From Burkholderiales bacterium (lineage in GTDB: Bacteria; Pseudomonadota; Gammaproteobacteria; Burkholderiales; Burkholderiaceae_E): a stretch of DNA of 64,000 bases. Where the stretch lies: the NCBI GenBank assembly GCA_027487815.1, contig JAIYCW010000067.1, forward strand, positions 186,001-250,000, read 5' to 3'. The notes under the pieces were generated by a model, which was not told the origin of the DNA, did no database searches, and saw only the letters and a program-made list of their open reading frames with translations. Below are positions 26,139 to 34,910 of this stretch, piece after piece; the first letter of the stretch is position 1, and every line of letters begins with the position of its first letter. The position numbers were made by a program, and so were the translations under genes.

Positions 26139-26999
26139 GTGCTTGAAGCCTTCCCCAACTTAGGGCTGCCCAAACAAACCTTTTATTGGACCAAGAGCCT
26201 TGCCAAGAGCTTGGGACGCCTTCTTGTAAAACGAGTGCGGCGTGATTCGACAGTGGTTGCAAGCGAATACGACGGCGGGCATTGGGCAAAACTCCTTAAC
26301 GAAGCGCCGTGGCAGAACTTCAACAAGGCCAAGGACTACCTGGCTGGAGTGGACTCGAGCGCACTCGTTTGCCGTATAGGTAACCAATACAAGAAGGTCA
26401 CGAAACAGGACTACTACCGGGATCGAATCTATGCGCTGAGCGAGTTTATCGCTCCTTACATTTTGGATACCCGTCGGGTAGTTGAACTTGGCTGCGGAAC
26501 TGGATACAACTTGCTTAGCCTCGCAACCAGTGATCCGGAGCTCCAACTCGAAGGCTATGATTTGTCGCCTAATGGGATAGCCGCTGCACGTCAGCTGTTC
26601 AAGCACTTTGGTTGTTCTCCGGGCATCGTTTTGGATCAGATTGATTTAACGCTAGCGAGCCACCCGAATTTCCCTGCCATTCATAACAAAGCTGTTTTCA
26701 CATTTTTCTGTCTCGAGCAGATTCCCTACTCGATAGACAAAGTCGTTGAAAACATCCTGAGGCAACGGCCATTGAGAGTGGTTCATGTGGAGCCTGGTGT
26801 CGATCTTTTGCGGGCAGGCAACCCCATGGACTGGCCCAACTGGCTGTACGTTCGCTCGGTGGACTATCAGACCCAGCTGTTTCGTTGTATCGAGCGGCTC
26901 GAATCAGCGGGCCAGCTGAAGGTAATTGAAAGACGGCGCCTGCCGTTTTCGCCCACGATTCAGAATGACGGCATGTGCATTATTTGGGAGCCAATTTAG
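26139..26999 (+). CDS. Class I SAM-dependent methyltransferase
   Basis: A protein of about 286 residues with a SAM-binding Rossmann core starting at VVELGCGTGYNLLSLA (near residue 111), then GYDLSPNGI as the acidic second strand and FTFFCLEQIPYS in the place of the later motif. The N-terminal 100 residues (VASEYDGGHWAK, RIGNQYKKV) are not familiar. Translation would begin at a GTG; no in-frame ATG occurs until far into the gene and no strong ribosome-binding site is visible, so the true start is unsure. It is the only plus-strand gene inside the minus-strand glycan locus, convergent with the WecA-like gene by a 20-base overlap. Modification of the glycan or its sugar precursors is a reasonable inference. 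Confidence 0.7.
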   Translation: MLEAFPNLGLPKQTFYWTKSLAKSLGRLLVKRVRRDSTVVASEYDGGHWAKLLNEAPWQNFNKAKDYLAGVDSSALVCRIGNQYKKVTKQDYYRDRIYALSEFIAPYILDTRRVVELGCGTGYNLLSLATSDPELQLEGYDLSPNGIAAARQLFKHFGCSPGIVLDQIDLTLASHPNFPAIHNKAVFTFFCLEQIPYSIDKVVENILRQRPLRVVHVEPGVDLLRAGNPMDWPNWLYVRSVDYQTQLFRCIERLESAGQLKVIERRRLPFSPTIQNDGMCIIWEPI

Positions 27000-27984
27000 C
27001 TTGTCCTGCACCAACCCAAAATGCTAACCAAGCCAGCGGGAGCCAAGCGGCGCCCAAGGCATACCAAGCCAACCATGGAAATTGCTGAACCAGATAGGCT
27101 AACGGCAACAGCCAAAACACATTGATAGCTGTCAACATCACAACCACCCGAAAATGGCTGTCCCAACGCAAGGCTAAGATTTGATAGGCGTGTGACCGAT
27201 GGGCTGTCATCCAACGCTGACCAGTGAGGATTCTGGTTGACAGCGTTACGATCGTATCCATCAAAAAAACGCTCATGAGGATAGCCCAGATAAATGCATT
27301 GGAGATGTCACGCAGGCTAGCCTCAACCCAATAAACTGCAAGGGTCACTCCAATGAAGCCGCTGCCGACATCACCCAAGAAGATACGCGCCGGCGGCTTG
27401 TTCCAAACTGCAAATCCGGTTGTTGCCCCAACCAGTACCCAAAGCCCGGCTAGCTCCTGATCACTCCCGGTCAGCAAGGCCGCGCTCGCAGCAACAAAAA
27501 TAGTCTGGGCAGCCGCGATCCAGTCTATTCCATCCATAAAGTTAAAGGCATTAAGAACAAAAGCCATCGCTATAGCAATTGGCCCGATAAGCCACCAATC
27601 GAAACGGATTACCGCATCAAATGCGTAAGCGCGTTCGATCAGCACTGCAGTAAGAACAACACTCGCGAGCAAATGTACGCACAAGCGCAGGGTACTGGGT
27701 AAGGGCCGGTGGTCGTCGACAAATCCCACCACAGCAACGCTGCCCGCAGCGAGGATGATCCAGGCATAAAAATAGGCCATGTTCGGTGTGTGCCATGCCG
27801 ACCCGGCCCAGGCGGCGATAACAACCAGCACAACAGAAGCTCCGCCACCCCGCGGTACGGGCCGTTGATGCGAACTCCGCTCATTGGGAATATCCATAAG
27901 ATGGCGACGCCCGTAAAGCACTAATCCCCAAGTGACCAACCAGGCCAGAAAGCCTGCCAATATCAAGTCAAAAACAGGGCTCAT
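26980..27984 (-). CDS. WecA/WbpL-like undecaprenyl-phosphate sugar-1-phosphate transferase
   Basis: A 334-residue polytopic enzyme of the MraY/WecA superfamily that starts a lipid-linked glycan by moving a HexNAc-1-phosphate from UDP-sugar to undecaprenyl phosphate. The cytoplasmic motifs are present: DIPNERSSHQRPVPRGGG near the N-terminus, GFVDDHRPLP with the Mg-binding Asp pair, NAFNFMDGID and RIFLGDVGSGFIG. The SSHQ-PRGGG form is the one seen in WbpL-type initiators that use FucNAc or QuiNAc. The start codon overlaps the stop of the upstream WbpV-like gene (TAATG). It is the last gene of the operon. Confidence 0.88.
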   Translation of the reverse strand: MSPVFDLILAGFLAWLVTWGLVLYGRRHLMDIPNERSSHQRPVPRGGGASVVLVVIAAWAGSAWHTPNMAYFYAWIILAAGSVAVVGFVDDHRPLPSTLRLCVHLLASVVLTAVLIERAYAFDAVIRFDWWLIGPIAIAMAFVLNAFNFMDGIDWIAAAQTIFVAASAALLTGSDQELAGLWVLVGATTGFAVWNKPPARIFLGDVGSGFIGVTLAVYWVEASLRDISNAFIWAILMSVFLMDTIVTLSTRILTGQRWMTAHRSHAYQILALRWDSHFRVVVMLTAINVFWLLPLAYLVQQFPWLAWYALGAAWLPLAWLAFWVGAGQAKLAPK

Positions 27985-28982
27985 TATTCTTGGCGCTCAC
28001 GGGCACGAGCGGCCATCCAGTGGCGGGCCACCAGCGCGATTTTCTCGCTAACATCCACATTGTTGTTCCAACCCATAGTCGCAACAGCATTGCTACTGTC
28101 AATAATCAGGCGATTCGCCAATTTAGACCACTCCAATCTACGCCCGGTGATTGTCGCTGAGGCTTGGAGTATTGCTTGTGGTAGTGAGAACATTCTCAAC
28201 GGCTCACCAAGCCCATCTCCTATAGCGGCAAGGGTGGAGCTCATGCTGATAGGTTGAGCATCTGCTGCAACAAAGCAACCACTATTCTTTTGGCTGTTGG
28301 TTGCTGATCGGTAAAGCAGGTCAACCAAAGAATCGATCCATACCATCGACCGCATATTGGTTAGCCCCGCGAAAGGTAATGGCCACCCTGCATGACAAAG
28401 TCTAATCAATCTGGGCAGGTTACCTGGGCAGTCTGGACCGTAGACCATGGCCGGTCGTATGACTGTCATTCGGGACACATCCTGGCCAAAAAGGATGCGT
28501 AATGATGACTCAGCGGCAAGCTTCGATAGTGCATAAGGCTCTTTAGGCGCAAAAGGGCTAAGCTCGGTGATTGGATCGAGAGACTGTGAGCCGTGCACCC
28601 CTATGCTGCTTACAAACACAAATCGCTCCACGCCAGCTAAAAGAGCACCCTTCGCCACTTGTACGGCAAGCTTATGATTTATTGCATCAAAAGAAGTGTG
28701 ACCATTCCCTCCCGAAGGTTGATGAGCTAGGCCAACCAGATGAATCACATATCGAATTCCACTGAATACATTTTCCCAGTCAGTATCTGTCCTGAACTGG
28801 CTGGTGGAACGCACGATCACATTTTCAGGAAGCTGTCTGGACCCCTCCCGGCTAAGTGCAAGCACAGCATGCCCGCGCCTAGCGAGAAACCTCACTAGGT
28901 GGCTCGCGATGTACCCGCTCGCGCCAGTAACCGCAAATTCTGCATTCAAGGTGCAACTCAAAAAACTCGGTACTTCCACCAC
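27984..28982 (-). CDS. NAD-dependent epimerase/dehydratase, WbpV-like
   Basis: A protein of about 330 residues in the extended short-chain dehydrogenase family. It has the nucleotide-binding GASGYIASHL, the catalytic SSIGVHGS and YALSKLAAE (YxxxK). Its closest look-alikes are WbpV-type 4-keto reductases and UDP-glucose 4-epimerase-like enzymes. With WbpM (45967-47856) and the WbpL-like transferase that follows, a 4-keto reduction giving UDP-QuiNAc or UDP-FucNAc is the natural role. The start is uncertain: a GTG at 28982 overlaps the end of the GT2 gene by 25 bases, and a TTG at 28949 is an alternative just before the nucleotide-binding strand. Confidence 0.8.
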   Translation of the reverse strand: MVEVPSFLSCTLNAEFAVTGASGYIASHLVRFLARRGHAVLALSREGSRQLPENVIVRSTSQFRTDTDWENVFSGIRYVIHLVGLAHQPSGGNGHTSFDAINHKLAVQVAKGALLAGVERFVFVSSIGVHGSQSLDPITELSPFAPKEPYALSKLAAESSLRILFGQDVSRMTVIRPAMVYGPDCPGNLPRLIRLCHAGWPLPFAGLTNMRSMVWIDSLVDLLYRSATNSQKNSGCFVAADAQPISMSSTLAAIGDGLGEPLRMFSLPQAILQASATITGRRLEWSKLANRLIIDSSNAVATMGWNNNVDVSEKIALVARHWMAARARERQE

Positions 28983-29713
28983 GCTCGAGCCGCGTAGTTT
29001 GAAAAGTACCAGGCAGAGGTTACTGTTCCCAATTGCTCGATCCGGCGATAAGTATTCCAGACCTCCCGAGCAGACTTCCCCTTATTTCGGGATACGGAGT
29101 GGCTCATAACTCGATAACGCATTAAATCCTGATCTATTCCTATCGCCCAGCGATGCGGCCGCAGCAGCTCAAGCCAACACGCAAAATCATCGTAGTACGT
29201 AGCCTTCATTTGGAAGTCCCCGGTACGCTTACGATCAACCAAAACTGTCGAGGTAGCAATTGCCGTGTTACCAAGCAGTTGGCGATAGCTCAATCGACTT
29301 GGCACTCCGATGTATCGCCCTGTGACCTGGCCCAAGGCATCTATACGTCGAAAGCCGGTGAAGCCAAGACATGCATCACTGTTTTGGAGTGCCGTTAGCT
29401 GCAAATCAAGTTTATTGGGGAGCCACAGATCATCACTATCAAGAAAAGCAATCCACCGGCCTTGAGCTCGTTGTAAGCCGGCATTTCTGGCTGCTGCAGG
29501 GCCCCCGTTACGGTCTTGACGCAAAGGCTTGATGCGTGGATCAGAGCGGGCGTGTTCTTGTAAAACCTCGAAGGTGTTGTCAGGCGAACAATCATCAGTA
29601 ATCAAGAGCTCCCAGTTTGGATAACTCTGCGCCTTTACGGAGGCGATGGTCTGAGCAACATAGGGGGCGGCTTTCCAAGCTGGGGTAACGATCGACACCA
29701 GTCCGTCGTTCAT
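28958..29713 (-). CDS. Family 2 glycosyltransferase
   Basis: A 251-residue inverting glycosyltransferase of the GT-A fold. The N-terminus VSIVTPAWKAAPYV, the GPAAARNAGLQ element and the metal-binding FLDSDDLW (DxD) are typical GT2 motifs. There is no membrane anchor, so it should act at the cytoplasmic face on lipid-linked intermediates. ATG 29713 overlaps the stop of the upstream Wzy-like gene by ATGA and gives the standard family N-terminus; starts further upstream are possible. It is the only GT2 enzyme in the locus and could add xylose or another neutral sugar; the specificity cannot be read from sequence. Confidence 0.85.
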   Translation of the reverse strand: MNDGLVSIVTPAWKAAPYVAQTIASVKAQSYPNWELLITDDCSPDNTFEVLQEHARSDPRIKPLRQDRNGGPAAARNAGLQRAQGRWIAFLDSDDLWLPNKLDLQLTALQNSDACLGFTGFRRIDALGQVTGRYIGVPSRLSYRQLLGNTAIATSTVLVDRKRTGDFQMKATYYDDFACWLELLRPHRWAIGIDQDLMRYRVMSHSVSRNKGKSAREVWNTYRRIEQLGTVTSAWYFSNYAARAWWKYRVF

Positions 29714-31119
29714 ATCGCTCGCCCCTTGACTAGTTGCCATGGAACCATGGGGCCATACCAACGTGCCCATGCGGGCTCCAATACGCTAAACAGAACCATA
29801 GCCCCTAACTTTACCCAGAAAGTCCATACAGTCACTACATTCAACATGCCCCCTACCAGCACAATACACAACGCAAAGTAGACATAGGTCTGCCAAAACA
29901 GCGCGAGGTAGTAGCCTTGAATGATGGATCTGACCATCAGTGCTAGCAGCACCGCATAAGCTACACCCAACAACGCAACAACAACGATGCCGTGAAACGG
30001 CCCAATCCACTCATAAAGACTTTCCGGAAAGCCTCCGGTGTACTGAGTCCCATGTCCGAGGAGTTCCAAAGTTCGGGCGTCGCCCAAAACCAAGACCATC
30101 AGCATTTGCATCCCGGTGTTGCGGGTTGGGTCGAGCGGTTCGCTGAACATCCAATGGTAAGCCGCCACTGGATCCCAGCCTGCCGCACCAAACAACCTTC
30201 CGGCACTCACCCACCATAGCTCGACGGGCTGAATAAAAATCCGTTGATACAGGCTGTTGTTTCGCTCCGCTACGTCCTCGAAACGAATGCCGACATAACT
30301 ATTGGCCAGGGCGAGGACCACTACCATCAACAGCAAAGCAGCGCCAGTACCAATAATCCTTGGCCGCATGATCCAGGCTTGCAATCCAGTAAGAGCCACA
30401 AGAGAATTTTGTGATTTGTAGATAATCACTGCGGCAAACGGCAGCACGAAAAACGAACCGAACGCATAAAACGCCGAGAACCTGTGACCAGCAAGCAGGC
30501 AGTAGCCAAACACTGCCAAAAGGAGGACAACAAACCGCAAGTCATAGCAACCAATTTGGATCCGTCGAACTACACACAGTGTTCCGAAAAGCAGCATAAG
30601 CAAACTACCGTATTCAAATAACCAAAGGTGAAGCACGCCAGCGTGTTCCCTTGCATACTCAACTCGCTCCATACCAACGAATAGCGGAATTACCCCACGC
30701 AGAAACATATCGCCGTAAAGTCCCAGCAAAAATCCGACCCCGATCCCAAACACGATATCGCCAAGAGTCAAACCACCTGTTTGTGCGGCTGAGGGCTGTC
30801 TACGCTGGCTGAACAAAGCAGGCTTGGTCAAAATGCGGAACGTCAGCGCAGAAGCGCCAAGGAAAACCGCGAAACTGCCCCACAGATAAACGGCATAACC
30901 TGCACCCCCTACAAAGCGATCCACCTGATCAGCGAACAACGGTCCAGTGAGCTCAAGCGAAGCCGCAGCGACGCTTCGGTGTGCAATCATGACCAGGGTT
31001 AAAACGCTAGCCACGACAAAAGCTGGCGAATATCTGGCAAGCAAAACCGAAACGCAAACCAGTGCTAGTAGCCCTGCAATAGCTACCAGATGCCCTTCAA
31101 GGGCATACACACCCATCAT
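29710..31119 (-). CDS. Putative O-antigen polymerase (Wzy-like membrane protein)
   Basis: A 469-residue protein with roughly ten to twelve hydrophobic helices and a long polar loop in the second half (RFEDVAERNNSLYQRIF through GTQYTGGFPESLYEW). This topology and the position between flippase-side genes and glycosyltransferases are what one expects of Wzy polymerases, which are too divergent for motif recognition. The FPESLYEW stretch resembles the periplasmic loop of oligosaccharide repeat-unit polymerases. The start overlaps the stop of the preceding gene by ATGA. The call rests on topology and context. Confidence 0.65.
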   Translation of the reverse strand: MMGVYALEGHLVAIAGLLALVCVSVLLARYSPAFVVASVLTLVMIAHRSVAAASLELTGPLFADQVDRFVGGAGYAVYLWGSFAVFLGASALTFRILTKPALFSQRRQPSAAQTGGLTLGDIVFGIGVGFLLGLYGDMFLRGVIPLFVGMERVEYAREHAGVLHLWLFEYGSLLMLLFGTLCVVRRIQIGCYDLRFVVLLLAVFGYCLLAGHRFSAFYAFGSFFVLPFAAVIIYKSQNSLVALTGLQAWIMRPRIIGTGAALLLMVVVLALANSYVGIRFEDVAERNNSLYQRIFIQPVELWWVSAGRLFGAAGWDPVAAYHWMFSEPLDPTRNTGMQMLMVLVLGDARTLELLGHGTQYTGGFPESLYEWIGPFHGIVVVALLGVAYAVLLALMVRSIIQGYYLALFWQTYVYFALCIVLVGGMLNVVTVWTFWVKLGAMVLFSVLEPAWARWYGPMVPWQLVKGRAI

Positions 31120-32498
31120 GTTTGTAGAACCGCAGCCAATGCATCGGCCATTGCCTTAACACTGTCGTCATGGTCAACGTACAACTCACCACGTCGCGTT
31201 TGCCGCCAAAGCGCCTCAAACCACTTCAATGAGTCGGAATCCAGCTCCTGGCTTCGTGAGGCTTGAAGACAGCGTGTAATTGCGGCTGACAAGTCCGCAC
31301 CGCGCTCAAACGGCGTGATGAAGGGTGCATCGCTGTAAAAGGCATCGCCCAAAGCCAACACCGGAACGCCGAGCAAAGCCGCTTCCGCACCCGACTTGGA
31401 GTTCACAGTCACCACCGCCCTTGCACGACGCAAGACTTCATAATTATTTGTCTGCGCAGGTACCAACTTCAAATGATCATAACGCTTGAGTAACTGACCC
31501 ACCCGACGGGCATCCATGGCACCGATCATAGCTGGGTGTTCCTTGATCACCAGCTGCAAACCGTAAGGCAACGATTGGGCAATACGCTCGATGAGGGTTA
31601 GTTGATCAAGGTATTCGGGGGCCCGCAAGGTCAACGCCATATCCGCTGGAACGTGCAGGGGATAATAAACAAACTGCCCCAACTGATCCATCGAAGTGGA
31701 CATTGCACGCATCTTTCGAGCGTTGACAACCATTCTCAGGTGGGTTTGAACATGCCAACCAATATGTCCAAACTCCTGCCGCTTACCCAGCAAGTACTTG
31801 TCAACGACTTTTTGGACAAGACGCGTCAAGTTCCTCTGATTCAGCACTTTCTTGAGAGCCGCGGAGTAGTGATGTGCATCCTTCCGAGGTATAACCACCG
31901 TTCCGGCCTGCTTAGCGCTTTGCAAATAGGACAGCATTTCAGGACTGCAATCCAGCCCATGGGTACCGACTTCAGGCTTGGGCGCAGCAAAAGAGTTACG
32001 TGAAAAAAGCAACCCACCCTTGAAAAATGATGGCTCAATGAACCAGTGCTCAAGTTCGTGTTTGCGGGTAGCAAAGTAGACCCCTACTACTGACAGAAAA
32101 CCGCCCACTTCTTGGACTACCGTGATTTGCGCATACTGCTTGCTCAAAACCTTGAGTGCATGGTCGGCACACTGGAGGCAATCCGCAAGTTTGGCGACTA
32201 GATAGTCACTGTCTCCAACGCCAAAAGCCAGTCGTTCGTGTAAAACCCATTTATGCAGGTCCCGGATACCAAAGCTCTCAATCACCTCAATGCTTTGAGC
32301 CCGAGTACGGTCAGGTTGTCTGCTTCGCCCATCGAAGGTCAGGAGGCCAGCTGCCCGCAGCTCCTCTGTACTGCGATCGTCAAAGGACAAAAAAGCCAGA
32401 GTGACGCCGAGTTCCGCTGCCAGGAGTCCAACAGCTTTCCAATAGGAGGTCTGATACTGGGCCAGCGTAGTGACAAGGACCACTTGAGTCGAATTCAT
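31116..32498 (-). CDS. Capsule-type polysaccharide biosynthesis protein, putative GT-B transferase
   Basis: A 460-residue soluble protein. The C-terminal half resembles capsule polysaccharide biosynthesis (KpsC/KpsS-like) proteins: YPLHVPADMAL, the IKEHPAMIG strand-turn, and a nucleotide-sugar-binding-like VTVNSKSGAEAALLGVPVLALGDAF. In related families this region binds a CMP-activated acidic sugar, so the protein is a candidate transferase for one of the nonulosonic acids made by this operon. The N-terminal half has no recognisable motif. It overlaps both neighbours by four bases. Specificity is inferred from context only. Confidence 0.65.
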   Translation of the reverse strand: MNSTQVVLVTTLAQYQTSYWKAVGLLAAELGVTLAFLSFDDRSTEELRAAGLLTFDGRSRQPDRTRAQSIEVIESFGIRDLHKWVLHERLAFGVGDSDYLVAKLADCLQCADHALKVLSKQYAQITVVQEVGGFLSVVGVYFATRKHELEHWFIEPSFFKGGLLFSRNSFAAPKPEVGTHGLDCSPEMLSYLQSAKQAGTVVIPRKDAHHYSAALKKVLNQRNLTRLVQKVVDKYLLGKRQEFGHIGWHVQTHLRMVVNARKMRAMSTSMDQLGQFVYYPLHVPADMALTLRAPEYLDQLTLIERIAQSLPYGLQLVIKEHPAMIGAMDARRVGQLLKRYDHLKLVPAQTNNYEVLRRARAVVTVNSKSGAEAALLGVPVLALGDAFYSDAPFITPFERGADLSAAITRCLQASRSQELDSDSLKWFEALWRQTRRGELYVDHDDSVKAMADALAAVLQT

Positions 32499-33376
32499 GC
32501 GGTTCTCAAGAGCGCTTTTTCAATTGAATCTTGCACTCCCTTATCAATGAATCGTGGTTTTCCATCGGGAAACAGTCGGGGTAACGTAAGGTATGTCGCT
32601 GTGTAAAGCAATCTTTCATGGCCTGGTGCCATCCGACTACCCATATGAAGGCACCTTGAAGTTTCCACCAGGAAGGCGCTAAGGCGCTCTCCCGTCACTT
32701 CTTGCTTATGGGCATGCACAAACTCGATACCAAGACTCTCATCGGATCGATGGCTGCGCCAGCTGAATCGGCGCTGGTCGGAATGTGGACCAGCAATAAA
32801 GGTAAACGGGCCATCTTCTACAGCGGCCACATCGGTCAAATAAACAAACAGCTTAATGGTGTGCACATCATCATAATCTCGATGCCATAACTGGGAAGAC
32901 TCAAGCGCAGACTCGCTGTGCCGTGAAAGCGTCAGCAACACATAGTCCAGATAAGGCAACTCACCAAGCCTTGCAGCCAGCACCTTGGCGAGCGGCCGTT
33001 GCAGCGCAAACCTCACAAACGGGTTATCAGAGGGCAGTGCGCCATCTGTCATGTCAGCATCCAATAGCCGCGTCCAAAATTTCTTGCTGGTGTTGTGTTG
33101 AGTGGCCGGGCTTGTTTCACTTGAGAGCTTCAAATGAGCAGCCGCTGAGAGACTTGCCAACGCGTCTTGCTCAAGCAACTCATCGACGCGCACCCAACCA
33201 TGCAGCGCCAGCGCTTGCGCTGCATTGTTTTCCCTGGCGTTCAATTCAAAACTGCGAGCCAGGGCCCTGCGCTCCGAAACGAGCTTGGACTCCCAAAGCC
33301 TCAAAGCCGCTTTCGCCCCCTTTGCCAAAGGGGTACGGTTGGCATGCCACCAAATCCTGCTAACCAAGCTATTCAT
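32495..33376 (-). CDS. Phytanoyl-CoA dioxygenase (PhyH)-like Fe(II)/2-oxoglutarate oxygenase
   Basis: A 293-residue protein of the PhyH family. The facial triad is visible: His165 and Asp167 in LWHRDYDD and His244 in RCLHMGSR. An Arg in HERLLYTATY (about residue 255) is placed to bind 2-oxoglutarate. Members hydroxylate or otherwise oxidise small molecules, sugars, lipids or acyl groups. The gene is fully embedded in the glycan operon with four-base overlaps at both ends, so a sugar, an N-acyl group or a lipid-linked intermediate is the likely substrate. The N-terminal 50 residues are not part of the fold and are rich in basic residues. Confidence 0.8.
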   Translation of the reverse strand: MNSLVSRIWWHANRTPLAKGAKAALRLWESKLVSERRALARSFELNARENNAAQALALHGWVRVDELLEQDALASLSAAAHLKLSSETSPATQHNTSKKFWTRLLDADMTDGALPSDNPFVRFALQRPLAKVLAARLGELPYLDYVLLTLSRHSESALESSQLWHRDYDDVHTIKLFVYLTDVAAVEDGPFTFIAGPHSDQRRFSWRSHRSDESLGIEFVHAHKQEVTGERLSAFLVETSRCLHMGSRMAPGHERLLYTATYLTLPRLFPDGKPRFIDKGVQDSIEKALLRTA

Positions 33377-34908
33377 TTGCTATTGCCATTGTCTTTGGGA
33401 CGCCAAAACCCTTGCCTGAACAAAGCCCAAACCTTCACTCTTTGCCCATTCGTTAGCAGTACAAACCAGGCAAGAGCCCAAAGCGCTAGCAGGCAGGCGG
33501 CAATTGTAGCAATCAGCCCTTGCCACCCAAGGCTTGCAAGACTCAGACCAGGTATCACTCTCAATGAGAACAGCGCTGCCGCCAACCCCAGAAACGCCGC
33601 TAGTCGCCACCATGTTGAAGCGTTGACCCCTTGTGACTGGGCAACAATGCGCGCTTGAGGAACGAGCACGACGACTTGGGCAATGACTGTTCCCAGCACT
33701 ATGCTTCGCTCAGCGAGCATGTCGAGAAAGAACCACGCAATCGCATACATCACGAGGGTTTGCAAAAAACTAATTCGAATCCAACGGCGAAACTTTTCAG
33801 GTTGAACCATAAGCGCGGAGCCCCCGAAATTCAGTATCACTCCAAGCCCGGTGGCTACAAAAACGATGGCTGTCCACGGCCCATATTGCGCGAACTGCTC
33901 GCCCAGCCATAATCCCAGAATGCGGTCAGCCACAAGGCTGGATGCGATCACGGGAGGAAGCACAAGCACTGATACGACAACCAGTCCGAGTTGACCCAGT
34001 CGGCGCATCTGGCTTTCATCGCTTGCCTCATCCAACCGGGCTGCCACCGGCAACACACTTGAATTCAACAGTCCGAAAATCATCTTTGCAAACCTTGGCA
34101 AGCGCATGATGACGTCGAAAAGCCCGGCGGCTGCAGGACCAAGCCAGCCGCTAACTACCAGGGGCGGTAGCTGTGTGCTGGTGACTCCTAGAAGCTTGCT
34201 CACCCACATCGGGCCGATAGCCTGCCCCAAGCCTGAATACCGCAGCCTGTGCATTTGACTTAAGCGCAGGCCTGAGTGGCGTCGTGCCGTTCTGCGGCAG
34301 GCCTCAAGAACCGCCAAGGCGCGCAGCATCTGTACAAAGACAAAAGCGGCCCCGACATAGGAAAACCGATAGTCAAGTACAACCGCTGCAAAGGCTAGTG
34401 CTGCAAACACCAGGTTCACACCAATCTCAAGAGAGCGAAGTCTGCGGTAGGCCTCAAAACCCTTGAGCACCCCCTCGGCAACCAACAACACAAACAGGAG
34501 CGGTAAGGCTACGGCCGTCAGGTAAAGCAACCAAACCACGTCAGTGCGATACTCAGGGGGGACTTTAAGCAGTGCGGTCCACCACAGGGCTGAAAGAGCC
34601 AAAAACAAACCTACACATACCCCAATCACTACAGCAGCCATCAGCAGCGCTGTAATCTTTACCGAGGCATCCTGCCAGTCGGCAGATACCCGAGCGCGCG
34701 CCACCGCTTGAGTGGATAACTCGGAGAAGCCGAAGTCAAAGACCGCAAAAAAAGCAAGCGGCAAAAACAACCGTACCAGCACTAACAGACCATACTGCTC
34801 GATTCCATAAGCCTTGATGAGCACAGGAACCAAAACGAGCGCCAAAGCACTGCCCGCAAAAAACGCGGCTGCATTCACTGCGGTGTTAACTGCCAGTGCT
34901 CTAAGCAT
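33373..34908 (-). CDS. Polysaccharide flippase (Wzx/MATE-like)
   Basis: A protein of about 511 residues with twelve or more hydrophobic helices, of the oligosaccharide-flippase (PST/MOP) superfamily. The opening NTAVNAAAFFAGSALALVLVP and GIEQYGLLVLVRLFLP are typical of Wzx proteins, in which a Y/FG motif follows the first helix. It would move undecaprenyl-linked repeat units across the inner membrane for polymerisation. I chose ATG 34908, which follows the stop of the preceding gene by two bases; an upstream start at 34944 would overlap that gene. The C-terminus is positively charged and cytoplasmic. Confidence 0.85.
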   Translation of the reverse strand: MLRALAVNTAVNAAAFFAGSALALVLVPVLIKAYGIEQYGLLVLVRLFLPLAFFAVFDFGFSELSTQAVARARVSADWQDASVKITALLMAAVVIGVCVGLFLALSALWWTALLKVPPEYRTDVVWLLYLTAVALPLLFVLLVAEGVLKGFEAYRRLRSLEIGVNLVFAALAFAAVVLDYRFSYVGAAFVFVQMLRALAVLEACRRTARRHSGLRLSQMHRLRYSGLGQAIGPMWVSKLLGVTSTQLPPLVVSGWLGPAAAGLFDVIMRLPRFAKMIFGLLNSSVLPVAARLDEASDESQMRRLGQLGLVVVSVLVLPPVIASSLVADRILGLWLGEQFAQYGPWTAIVFVATGLGVILNFGGSALMVQPEKFRRWIRISFLQTLVMYAIAWFFLDMLAERSIVLGTVIAQVVVLVPQARIVAQSQGVNASTWWRLAAFLGLAAALFSLRVIPGLSLASLGWQGLIATIAACLLALWALAWFVLLTNGQRVKVWALFRQGFWRPKDNGNSK

Positions 34909-34910
34909 GC

